Assembly: GCA_012719335.1 (NCBI GenBank)
Contig: JAAYAO010000054.1
Location: 1 to 24,354, forward strand
DNA: 24,354 bases
Source of the DNA: Propionibacterium sp.
GTDB taxonomy: Bacteria; Actinomycetota; Actinomycetes; Propionibacteriales; Propionibacteriaceae
Direction: 5' to 3'
The position numbers and the translations under genes are program-made. The notes under the pieces are model-generated. The model was given only the letters and a program-made list of their open reading frames with translations. It was not told the DNA's origin and did no database searches. This document shows positions 6,166 to 13,348 of the stretch, one piece after another. Each line of letters starts with the position of its first letter. The stretch's first letter is position 1.

Positions 6166-8295
6166 TCACAGCCCGAGAGCCACCGGCCAGGCGGTGTGCA
6201 TGGCGCCCTCGATGTAGTCGACGCTGCCCGCGTCACCGGCGACCTGCACCTCGAAACCGGCGGCGGTGAGCTGGTCGGCCAGCGAGGTGTCGGAGCTGGT
6301 GCCGGTGGCGACGATCACCATGTCGGCCGGAACCGTCCTGGTCTCGCCGTCCTCGACGAACTCCACCTCGTCGGCGGTGATCCGCTGCACCTCGGCGCTG
6401 CGGTGCAGGCTGATGCCCAGTTCGCGGGCATGCTTCACCTCGGTCCAGCGACGCGGCATCGCCATCGGCAGGCCGAAGGGTTCAACATCACCGAGCAGGG
6501 TGACCTTGCTGTTGCGTTCGGCCATGAAGTTGGCCAGTTCCAGACCCACCAGGGAGCCGCCGATCACGACCACATTGCGGGTCATCGGCAGGAACTTCTG
6601 GAAGCGGGCGGTGAACCAGCGCAACCGCTCGGGGCTGGTGGTGATCCGGCTGAGCTTGCCGAGCTTGCCCATCACCCGCAACGGCAGCGACTCCCGGGAG
6701 GTGTCACCGGTACCGGTGAGCAGGGCCCGCATGCTGTCGCCGGTGTGCACGTGCGGCAGGTCACCGCCCGGTACGTCGGGCAGCGGACGCTTCGCGCCGG
6801 TGGCGACCACCACCACGTCCGGGTTCAGCGCCCGCACCGATTCGACGGTGGCCTCGGTCTTGAGCCGCACCACGATGCCGAGGCGCTTCACCTCGTCGGT
6901 GAGCCACTGCAGCAGCCGCTGGTTGTCGGGGGTGGTCAGGGAGGAGAACCACAAGGTGCCGCCCAACCGGTCGGCCTTGTCGATCACCACGACCTGGTGG
7001 CCCCGTTCGGTCGCCACCCGGGCGGCTTCCAGGCCGGCCGGCCCGGCGCCGATCACCAGCACGCGCTTGGGGGTGTCGGTGCGGCCGAAGGGCACCAGGG
7101 TCTCGTTGCCCAGGGCCGGGTTGACCGCACACTTGGGGGTGGCGTCCCAGAAGTTCTCGGCCACGCACACGTAGCAGTTGATGCAGGGACGCACCCGGGC
7201 CCGGTGGCCGGCCTTGATCTTGATCACCAGGTCGGGCTCGGCCAGCAGTTGGCGCCCCATCGCCACGAAGTCGGCGCGGCCCTCGGCGATCATCTTCTCG
7301 GCCAGCTCGGGCAGCATCCGGCCGACCGCGATCACCGGAATGTTCACCGCGGCCTTGATCGCGGCGGTGTTGTCGGCGTAGAACCCGACCGTGTTGGGCA
7401 GCGGGCCCTTGGTGAAATCGGCGCCCAGGCTGTTCAGCGAGGTGCCCGAGACGTGGATCGCGTGCGCCCCGGCGGCCTCGAACATCTTCGCCGCCTGCAC
7501 CGACTCCTCGATGGTCAGGCCGTCGTATTCGCCGTACTCCTCACCGGCCATCCGCACCAGCACGGCGGTGGTGTCGCCGACCTCGGCCACCACGGCCTTG
7601 ATCACCTCGACCGCGAGCCGGGCCCGGTTCTCCAGGGAACCGCCGTACTCGTCGGTGCGCTGGTTGGTGAAGCGGCTGAGGAATCCGCCGAGGATGTAGT
7701 TGTGCGCACAGTGGATCTCCACCGAGTCGGCGCCCGCCTTGACGACCCGGGCCGCGGCTTCGGCGAAGGTGCGGATCAGCCAGGCGATGTCGTCGGCGTC
7801 GGCCTCCTTGAACGAGGGCGCATTGGTGGGGCGGATCGCCCCCATCTTCTGCATCTCCTCGGTGGCCATTTCGGTCAGCGCGCTCATGTCCGACGGCGGC
7901 TTCGGCACGCTCGGCACCAGCATCGGGCGGCCGTCCATCGTGTCGATCCGCGAGATCTTGCCGTGGTGCACCAACTGCACGTTGAACTTCGCGCCGGCGG
8001 CGTGAATGGCGTCGGCCAGGGCGGTCAGCCCGGGCAGGAACCGGTCGTCGGACAGGCCCGGCTCCTTGCGGCTGGTGGTGCCCAGCGGGAAAGCGACCGC
8101 GGACGCGCCGGTGGAGATCATCCCGGTGCCGCCGGCGGCCCGGGCCACGAAGTGGGCGATTTCGGTTTCCTCGATCTCGCCGTCCTCGCACAGGTTCATG
8201 TCCATCGGGGCCATCAGCACCCGGTTGGGCAGGGTCAGCGGGCCGATCCGGCCCGGCGAGAGAAGATTCGAGTATGCGTCAGCGGCGTTGGTCAC
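6166..8295 (-). CDS. NADH:flavin oxidoreductase / 2,4-dienoyl-CoA reductase-like enoate reductase
   Basis: A 709-residue three-domain flavo-iron-sulfur reductase. Residues 8-350 are an old-yellow-enzyme TIM barrel that binds FMN, with VEIHCAHNYILGGFLS (His195, His198, Tyr200) and NQRTDEYGGSLENR. Cys371, 374, 377 and 389 (spacing C-x2-C-x2-C-x11-C) would bind one 4Fe-4S cluster. A FAD domain starts at VLVIGAGPAGLEAA (413) and a second Rossmann fold at NVVVIGGSLVGLELA (574). Family members include FadH (unsaturated fatty acid degradation), 2-enoate reductases and trimethylamine dehydrogenase; the cysteine spacing is nearer the last. Start GTG 8295 has no clear ribosome-binding site. Lying upstream of fasR and the fab operon suggests an enoyl or dienoyl lipid substrate, but that is inference, so I give no gene symbol. 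Confidence 0.85.
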   Translation of the reverse strand: MTNAADAYSNLLSPGRIGPLTLPNRVLMAPMDMNLCEDGEIEETEIAHFVARAAGGTGMISTGASAVAFPLGTTSRKEPGLSDDRFLPGLTALADAIHAAGAKFNVQLVHHGKISRIDTMDGRPMLVPSVPKPPSDMSALTEMATEEMQKMGAIRPTNAPSFKEADADDIAWLIRTFAEAAARVVKAGADSVEIHCAHNYILGGFLSRFTNQRTDEYGGSLENRARLAVEVIKAVVAEVGDTTAVLVRMAGEEYGEYDGLTIEESVQAAKMFEAAGAHAIHVSGTSLNSLGADFTKGPLPNTVGFYADNTAAIKAAVNIPVIAVGRMLPELAEKMIAEGRADFVAMGRQLLAEPDLVIKIKAGHRARVRPCINCYVCVAENFWDATPKCAVNPALGNETLVPFGRTDTPKRVLVIGAGPAGLEAARVATERGHQVVVIDKADRLGGTLWFSSLTTPDNQRLLQWLTDEVKRLGIVVRLKTEATVESVRALNPDVVVVATGAKRPLPDVPGGDLPHVHTGDSMRALLTGTGDTSRESLPLRVMGKLGKLSRITTSPERLRWFTARFQKFLPMTRNVVVIGGSLVGLELANFMAERNSKVTLLGDVEPFGLPMAMPRRWTEVKHARELGISLHRSAEVQRITADEVEFVEDGETRTVPADMVIVATGTSSDTSLADQLTAAGFEVQVAGDAGSVDYIEGAMHTAWPVALGL

Positions 8296-8340
8296 GCCGG
8301 GAATCTACGTCCGGGCGGTACCCCTGTGCCTGCAGGCTTC

Positions 8341-8380
8341 TCGGTAACCGGGATCGTCGCGGCCGGAAATCGGTCACCGA
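8341..8380. promoter_or_regulatory. Paired palindromes in divergent promoter region
   Basis: The 110-bp gap between the divergent reductase and PHP genes carries two copies of the dyad TCGGTnACCG: TCGGTAACCG at 8341-8350 and TCGGTCACCGA at 8370-8380, the latter a perfect 11-bp palindrome. Their centres are 29 bp apart, near three helical turns, so they lie on roughly the same face of the helix. This looks like a two-site operator for a dimeric repressor serving one or both genes. The regulator is not identifiable. Confidence 0.4.
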
Positions 8381-8405
8381 GGTACCGCGTGCTAGACCTG
8401 AGGGC

Positions 8406-9422
8406 GTGGATGCCGCTGCCGCGCTGAGGGAGATCGCCTATTGGCTGGACCGGGCCCGCGCCGATAGCCGCCGGGCCACGGCCTACCGCCGGGCCGCCGA
8501 GGTGGCCGAAGCCCTGACCACCGACGAACTGCGCAATCATCGACAGCGCGGCTGGCGCGACCTGACCGGCGTCGGGCCGAGCACCGGTACAGTGATCGCG
8601 GCGGTGCTGGACGGGGAGGTGCCGGCCACCCTGGCCGAACTCCGCGCCGCCGGACGAACCCCGCTGACCACCGCCGGGGCCGAACTGCGCGCGGCCCAAC
8701 GGGGCGACCTGCATCTGCACACCACCTGGTCCGACGGCAGCGCCCCGGTCGCCGAGATGGTGCACTGCGCCCGCAACCTGGGCCATGAATGGTTGGCGAT
8801 CACCGACCACTCACCCCGGCTGCGGGTGGCCAACGGGCTCAGCGCCGATCGGTTGCGCGCCCAGATGGCCGAGATCGACGCCCTGAACGCCGAACTGGCC
8901 GGTGAGATCGCGGTACTGCGCGGCATCGAAACCGACATCCTCACCGACGGCGGCCTCGACCAGGATCCGGCCCTGCTGAACGAACTGGACGTGGTGGTCG
9001 CCTCGGTGCACTCCCACCTGCGTTCCGACGCCGACTCGATGACCCACCGGATGGTGCGGGCGATCGCCCACCCGCGCACCAACGTCCTGGGCCACTGCAC
9101 CGGCCGACTGGTCGAGGGGGAGCGCGGGGTGCGGCCGCCGTCGCTGTTCGATGCCGAAGTGGTGTTCGAGGCCTGCCGACAATTCGACGTGGCGGTGGAG
9201 ATCAACTCCCGGCCCGAACGCTGCGACCCGCCCGACGAGCTGCTGGCGCTGGCCGCCGAGATGGGCTGCCTGTTCGCGATCGACACCGACGCCCACGCCC
9301 CGGGCCAACTCGAGTTCTTCGCCAACGGCTGTGCCCGGGCCGAGGCCGCCGGTATTCCCGCCGACCGGATCATCACCACCTGGCCGGTGGCCGATCTGCT
9401 GGCCTGGATCGCCGGCCGCTGA
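8406..9422 (+). CDS. HhH + PHP-domain metal-dependent phosphoesterase
   Basis: A 338-residue protein resembling the C-terminal PHP part of bacterial DNA polymerase X, but without a polymerase domain. The first 60 residues are helical, then comes a helix-hairpin-helix motif LTGVGPSTGTVIAAV (DNA-binding type). The PHP domain follows with all metal motifs: GDLHLHTTWSDG, AITDHS, VASVHSH, VLGHCTG and AIDTDAHAP. PHP enzymes are tri-metal phosphatases or nucleases. I chose GTG 8406 because VDAAAALREIAYWLDRAR matches how actinobacterial homologues begin; GAGGG sits only 1-2 nt upstream, unusually close. The open frame extends upstream to 8274, but that would overlap the divergent reductase start. Substrate unknown; nuclease, phosphatase or histidinol-phosphatase-like are all possible. 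Confidence 0.83.
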   Translation: MDAAAALREIAYWLDRARADSRRATAYRRAAEVAEALTTDELRNHRQRGWRDLTGVGPSTGTVIAAVLDGEVPATLAELRAAGRTPLTTAGAELRAAQRGDLHLHTTWSDGSAPVAEMVHCARNLGHEWLAITDHSPRLRVANGLSADRLRAQMAEIDALNAELAGEIAVLRGIETDILTDGGLDQDPALLNELDVVVASVHSHLRSDADSMTHRMVRAIAHPRTNVLGHCTGRLVEGERGVRPPSLFDAEVVFEACRQFDVAVEINSRPERCDPPDELLALAAEMGCLFAIDTDAHAPGQLEFFANGCARAEAAGIPADRIITTWPVADLLAWIAGR

Positions 9423-9436
9423 CCCGCAAGAGGCAA

Positions 9437-9472
9437 ATGGCCCGCACCACCGAGAGAGGTGATGCGGGCCAT
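9437..9472. terminator. Bidirectional terminator between convergent PHP gene and aceE
   Basis: Perfect 10-bp arms ATGGCCCGCA and TGCGGGCCAT, one C/A mismatch, then an inner 4-bp stem CACC/GGTG and a GAGAGA loop. It sits 14 bp after the PHP stop and 14 bp beyond the aceE stop on the other strand. On the minus strand the hairpin is followed by TTTGCC, a very short U-run; on the plus strand there is none. The position and symmetry make a shared terminator very likely. Confidence 0.8.
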
Positions 9473-9486
9473 CGATCGGGCGGGGC

Positions 9487-12240
9487 TCAGGCGCCGGCGC
9501 CCTCCTGCTTCACGCCGCGGGTCGCGGTCGGGTCGTCCAACCGGTACTTGGCGTAGGCCTCCTTGGCCGCCCCGGCACGGTACTGACCGGCCTTCTCGAG
9601 CTGGGTCAAGGTGGCGACCACGATCGACTCGGCGTCGACCTGGAAGAACCGGCGGGCACCGGCGCGGGTGTCGGCGAAACCGAACCCGTCGGTGCCCAGC
9701 GAGGCCCATTCGTTCGGCACGTACCCGCGGATCTGGTCCTGCACCGCGCGCATGTAGTCGCTGACCGCGACCGCCGGGCCCTCGGTGTCGGCCAGTTTGG
9801 CGGTCACGTAGGGCACCTTCGGGTCCTCACCGGGGTGGTCGAAGTTCCACTGGTCCGCCGCCAGGGCGTCCCGGTTCAGTTCGTTCCAACTGGTCACCGA
9901 CCAGACCTGGGCGTCGACGTGCCAGTCCTCGGCGAGGATCTGCTGCGCCTTGTGCGCCCACGGCAGGGCAACACCGGAGGCCAGCAACTGGGCCTTGGCA
10001 TTGCCGTCGTTGCGGTGCGGGCCGACCAGGTGGATGCCCTTGAGGATGCCCTCGACGTCCACATCGTCACCCGGGATCGGCTGGGCGACCGGCTCGTTGT
10101 ACATCGTCAGGTAGTAGATGACGTTCTCGCCGTGCGGGTGGTCGGGGTTGTCGTGGCCGTACATCCGACGCAGACCGTCCTGCACGATGTAGCCGATCTC
10201 GTAGGCATAGCCCGGGTCGTAGTGCACCACCGCGGGGTTGGTCGAGGCCAGCAACGGGGAATGCCCGTCGGCGTGCTGCAGACCCTCACCGGTCAGGGTG
10301 GTGCGGCCGGCGGTGGCGCCGATCAGGAACCCGCGCGCCAACTGGTCGGCGGCGGCCCAGATGAAGTCACCGACCCGCTGGAACCCGAACATCGAGTAGA
10401 AGATGAACACCGGGATCATCGGCTCACCGTGGGTGGCGTACGAACTGCCCGCCGCGGTGAACGAACCGAGACCGCCGGCCTCGGAGATGCCCTCGTGCAG
10501 CAACTGGCCGTCGGTGGCTTCCTTCCACTGCAACAGCAGCTTGCGGTCGATGCCCTCGTAGGTCTGCCCGTGCGGGTTGTAGATCTTCGCGGTCGGGAAC
10601 ATCGAGTCCATCCCGAAGGTACGGAACTCGTCGGGGGCGATCGGCACGATCCGGTGCCCGATGTCGTCGTGACGCATCAGGTCGCGCAACAACCGAACGA
10701 AGGCCTGGGTGGTGGCCACCGTGTGCTCGGCGCTCGGCTTGGTGAGCTCCTCGTACATCTTCGGTTCGGGCAGCGACACCTTGCGGGGCGCCACCTTCCG
10801 CGAGGGCACGTAGCCACCGAGCTTGCGGCGACGTTCCTTGAGGTACTGGATCTCCTCCGAATCGTCCCCGGGGTGGTAGTAGGGCGGGTTGTTGGCGTCC
10901 TCGAGGTCCTTGTCCGGGATCGGCAGTTGGATCCGGTCGCGGAAGGCCTTGAGGTCCTTCACGGTGAGCTTCTTCATCTGGTGGGTGGCGTTGCGCGCCT
11001 CCAGGGCGTCGATCGTCCAGCCCTTCACCGTCTGGGCCAGGATCACCGTCGGCTGACCGACATGCTCCTGGGCGGCCTTGAAGGCCGCGTACACCTTGCG
11101 GTAGTCGTGCCCACCGCGCGACAACATGGTCAGATCGTCGTCGCTGTGGTTGGCGACCAACTGGCGCAACCGGTGGCTGTCGAAGAAGTGCTCGCGGATG
11201 TAGTCGCCACCCTCGACCGAGTAGGTCTGGAACTGGCCGTCGGGGGTGGTGTTCATCTTGTTCAGCAGGGCGCCGTGGCTGTCGGCGGCCAGCAACGGGT
11301 CCCATTCCCGACCCCACAACACCTTGATCACGTTCCACCCGGCACCCAGGAAGAACGACTCGAGTTCCTGCACCACCTTGCCGTTGCCGCGCACCGGCCC
11401 GTCCAACTGCTGCAGGTTGCAGTTGATCACGAAGGTGAGGTTGTCGAGTTCCTCCCGCGCCGCGACGCCGATCGCGCCCAGCGATTCGGGCTCGCCCATC
11501 TCGCCGTCACCGAGGAAGGCCCACACCTGCTGATCGGAGGTGTCCTTGATCCGGCGGTTGTGCAGGTACCGGTTGAACCGGGCCTGATAGATCGCGTTCA
11601 GCGGGCCGATGCCCATCGACACGGTCGGGAACTCCCAGAAGTCGGGCATCGACCGGGGGTGGGGGTAGGACGACAGGGCGTGCGGCAGGTGGGTCTTCTC
11701 CTGACGGAAGCCGTCGAGGTCCTCGGCCGAGAGCCGGCCCAGCAGGTAGGACCGGGCGTAGATGCCGGGGGCGGCATGGCCCTGAACGAAGATGTGGTCA
11801 CCACCGCCGGGGGAGTCCTTGCCCCGGAAGAAGTGGTTGTAGCCGACCTCGTACAGCGAGGCGGCACTCTGGTAGGTCGCGATGTGACCGCCGACCTCCA
11901 GGCCCTTGCGGTTGGCCTTCGACACCATCACCGCGGCGTTCCAGCGGATCGCCCGGCGGAACCGGCGTTCGATGTCCTCGTCACCGGGGAACCAGGGTTC
12001 GTCCTCCGGCGGGATGGTGTTGATGTAGTCACTGCTGCGGAACGTGGGCAGTCCGACCTGACGCTGTCGTGCGCGCGCCATCAACTGCAACATCACGTAC
12101 CGGGCACGATGGTGGCCACGCTCGTCGAGCATGGCGTCGAAGGATTCGAGCCATTCGTGGGTTTCGTCAGGATCGATATCGGGAATCTGGCTGTAGAAGC
12201 CCTGGGCCGAGATCGGCGGGAACTCCCCGGGTGTCGCCAT
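9487..12240 (-). CDS. aceE: Pyruvate dehydrogenase E1 component, homodimeric type
   Basis: Thiamine-diphosphate enzyme that decarboxylates pyruvate and acetylates the lipoyl arm of E2, feeding acetyl-CoA to the TCA cycle and fatty acid synthesis. At 917 residues it has the length of single-chain AceE. The ThDP/Mg motif runs from [10 protein letters not shown] (Gly244) to NCN (Asn275), and [13 protein letters not shown] holds the active-site His155. ATG 12240 is backed by GGAGAGGA about 10 nt upstream; an in-frame extension upstream would cross the promoter region. E2 and E3 genes are not nearby, as is usual in actinobacteria. Divergent from the DUF3052 gene and close to the PucR-fab block, the same arrangement I recall in M. 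tuberculosis (Rv2238c-Rv2247). Confidence 0.97.
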   Translation of the reverse strand: MATPGEFPPISAQGFYSQIPDIDPDETHEWLESFDAMLDERGHHRARYVMLQLMARARQRQVGLPTFRSSDYINTIPPEDEPWFPGDEDIERRFRRAIRWNAAVMVSKANRKGLEVGGHIATYQSAASLYEVGYNHFFRGKDSPGGGDHIFVQGHAAPGIYARSYLLGRLSAEDLDGFRQEKTHLPHALSSYPHPRSMPDFWEFPTVSMGIGPLNAIYQARFNRYLHNRRIKDTSDQQVWAFLGDGEMGEPESLGAIGVAAREELDNLTFVINCNLQQLDGPVRGNGKVVQELESFFLGAGWNVIKVLWGREWDPLLAADSHGALLNKMNTTPDGQFQTYSVEGGDYIREHFFDSHRLRQLVANHSDDDLTMLSRGGHDYRKVYAAFKAAQEHVGQPTVILAQTVKGWTIDALEARNATHQMKKLTVKDLKAFRDRIQLPIPDKDLEDANNPPYYHPGDDSEEIQYLKERRRKLGGYVPSRKVAPRKVSLPEPKMYEELTKPSAEHTVATTQAFVRLLRDLMRHDDIGHRIVPIAPDEFRTFGMDSMFPTAKIYNPHGQTYEGIDRKLLLQWKEATDGQLLHEGISEAGGLGSFTAAGSSYATHGEPMIPVFIFYSMFGFQRVGDFIWAAADQLARGFLIGATAGRTTLTGEGLQHADGHSPLLASTNPAVVHYDPGYAYEIGYIVQDGLRRMYGHDNPDHPHGENVIYYLTMYNEPVAQPIPGDDVDVEGILKGIHLVGPHRNDGNAKAQLLASGVALPWAHKAQQILAEDWHVDAQVWSVTSWNELNRDALAADQWNFDHPGEDPKVPYVTAKLADTEGPAVAVSDYMRAVQDQIRGYVPNEWASLGTDGFGFADTRAGARRFFQVDAESIVVATLTQLEKAGQYRAGAAKEAYAKYRLDDPTATRGVKQEGAGA

Positions 12241-12266
12241 GTGGTTGCGTCCTCTCCAAAGAAACC

Positions 12267-12317
12267 TCGGCCCGATGGTGGTGGGCCGACGTCGTCGACA
12301 ACCCACCTTACGGGTTG
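12267..12317. promoter_or_regulatory. Two dyads in aceE/DUF3052 divergent region
   Basis: Two inverted repeats lie side by side: TCGGCCC (12267-12273) with GGGCCGA (12283-12289), and CAACCC (12299-12304) with GGGTTG (12312-12317). The first would form a hairpin in the aceE leader just before its ribosome-binding site; the second lies where an aceE promoter or operator would be expected. Function is inferred from position only. Confidence 0.3.
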
Positions 12318-12319
12318 GC

Positions 12320-12349
12320 TTCACGGAAAGGCATTGAATCTGGCAGTCT
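12320..12349 (+). promoter_or_regulatory. Weak candidate promoter for the DUF3052-ahpE genes
   Basis: TTCACG (12320-12325) and CAGTCT (12344-12349) are separated by 18 bp and resemble a housekeeping actinobacterial promoter (the key A2 and T6 of the -10 are present). The match is modest and no other good pair was found in this gap. Confidence 0.25.
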
Positions 12350-12396
12350 GGACGCAACAGGGGCCCACGGGCGCCGTAACAAGTTGTGGAGGGGAA

Positions 12397-12795
12397 GTGG
12401 CTGGCGTAACCGACAGACTCGGGGTGAAAGCCGGTCTGGTCGTGCAGGAGCTCGGCTGGGATGGCGACGTGGACGAGGATCTGCGCGCCGAAATCGAGGA
12501 CACCATCGACGCGGACATGATCGAGGACGCCGTCGAGGCGGTCGACATGGTGCTGCTGTGGTGGCGGGACGACGACGGTGACCTGATCGACGGGATGGTG
12601 GATTCGCTCACCGACCTGTCCGATCAGGGCGTGATCTGGTTGATGACGCCGAAGGTGGGCCGTCCCGGTTACGTGGATGCCGCCGATGTGGCCGAGGCCG
12701 CGATCACCGCGGGCTTGACCCTGACGTCCACCGCGGCGGTGTCCGCCGACTGGGCGGCCAGCAAGTTGGTTCGGCCCAAGTCCGCCCGCCGGTGA
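12397..12795 (+). CDS. DUF3052 family protein
   Basis: A 132-residue acidic cytoplasmic protein of unknown function, beginning [21 protein letters not shown] and containing [36 protein letters not shown] and [22 protein letters not shown], which I recognise as the actinobacterial DUF3052 family. No catalytic motif, signal or membrane segment is visible. Start GTG 12397 follows GGAGGGGAA (spacing about 4 nt). Its stop overlaps the peroxiredoxin start (GTGA), so the two are translationally coupled. The trio aceE (divergent) - DUF3052 - ahpE is conserved in actinobacteria as I recall it, hinting at a link to pyruvate dehydrogenase or redox control, unproven. Confidence 0.88.
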   Translation: MAGVTDRLGVKAGLVVQELGWDGDVDEDLRAEIEDTIDADMIEDAVEAVDMVLLWWRDDDGDLIDGMVDSLTDLSDQGVIWLMTPKVGRPGYVDAADVAEAAITAGLTLTSTAAVSADWAASKLVRPKSARR

Positions 12796-13307
12796 GTGCG
12801 GTACCCGACGGGGCACCCGCACCGGCCTTCGAAACACGCAATCAAACCGGCCAGCCGGTCAGTTCGGCGGGCCTGCGCGGCCGACCGCTGCTGCTGGTCT
12901 TCTTCCCGTTCGCGTTCACCTCGGTGTGCACCGGTGAGCTGCGGGCGCTGAGCGAGCGGCGCGACCGGATCGAGGCCACCGGCTGCCGATTGGTGGCGGT
13001 GTCGACCGACACGATGTTCACCCTGCGGGTCTTCGACGAGCAGGAGGGTCTGGGTTTCCCGCTGCTCACCGACCACTGGCCGCACGGCCGGATCGCGTCC
13101 GATTACGGGGTCTTCGACACCTCCCTGGGGTGTGCGAACCGGGCGTCCTTCCTGATCGATGCCGCCGGCACGGTGCGCTGGCAGGACAGCAGCGACCTGC
13201 CGGTACCCCGCGATTTCGATGCCCACCTGAGGGCGATCACCGAACTGGTCGCAACCCCCACACCGGACGGGGCCGATCCCGTCCCTAAACTGAACTCGGC
13301 CGGGTAG
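12792..13307 (+). CDS. ahpE: AhpE-type peroxiredoxin
   Basis: A thiol peroxidase of 171 residues that reduces H2O2 and organic hydroperoxides in the cytoplasm. The peroxidatic motif [14 protein letters not shown] holds Cys46 with Thr43, and Arg117 in [11 protein letters not shown] completes the active site; FFPxAFT...C.GEL is the AhpE variant rather than BCP/PrxQ. Cys65 and Cys114 are present but neither sits in a known resolving position, so a 1-Cys mechanism with an outside thiol donor is likely. Start GTG 12792 overlaps the DUF3052 stop by 4 bp. About 15 residues at the C-terminus ([17 protein letters not shown]) are a low-complexity tail. Confidence 0.92.
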   Translation: MSAVPDGAPAPAFETRNQTGQPVSSAGLRGRPLLLVFFPFAFTSVCTGELRALSERRDRIEATGCRLVAVSTDTMFTLRVFDEQEGLGFPLLTDHWPHGRIASDYGVFDTSLGCANRASFLIDAAGTVRWQDSSDLPVPRDFDAHLRAITELVATPTPDGADPVPKLNSAG

Positions 13308-13348
13308 CCCACCCCGCGCAATGGCACCTGCTCGAAGGAAGTGTTGCG

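Noticed and set aside
8274..8405. N-terminal extension of the PHP protein to 8274
   Set aside because: Overlaps the divergent reductase start and the palindromic sites; extra residues are Arg-rich and unlike homologues.
3622..8427. 1601-codon open frame on the plus strand
   Set aside because: Antisense to fabD, fasR and the reductase, whose motifs are intact. Composition is low-complexity (Gly, His, Gln, Arg) and no domain is visible.
12241..12837. N-terminal extension of AceE to 12837
   Set aside because: It runs antisense through the DUF3052 gene; ATG 12240 has GGAGAGGA upstream and the usual AceE N-terminal length.
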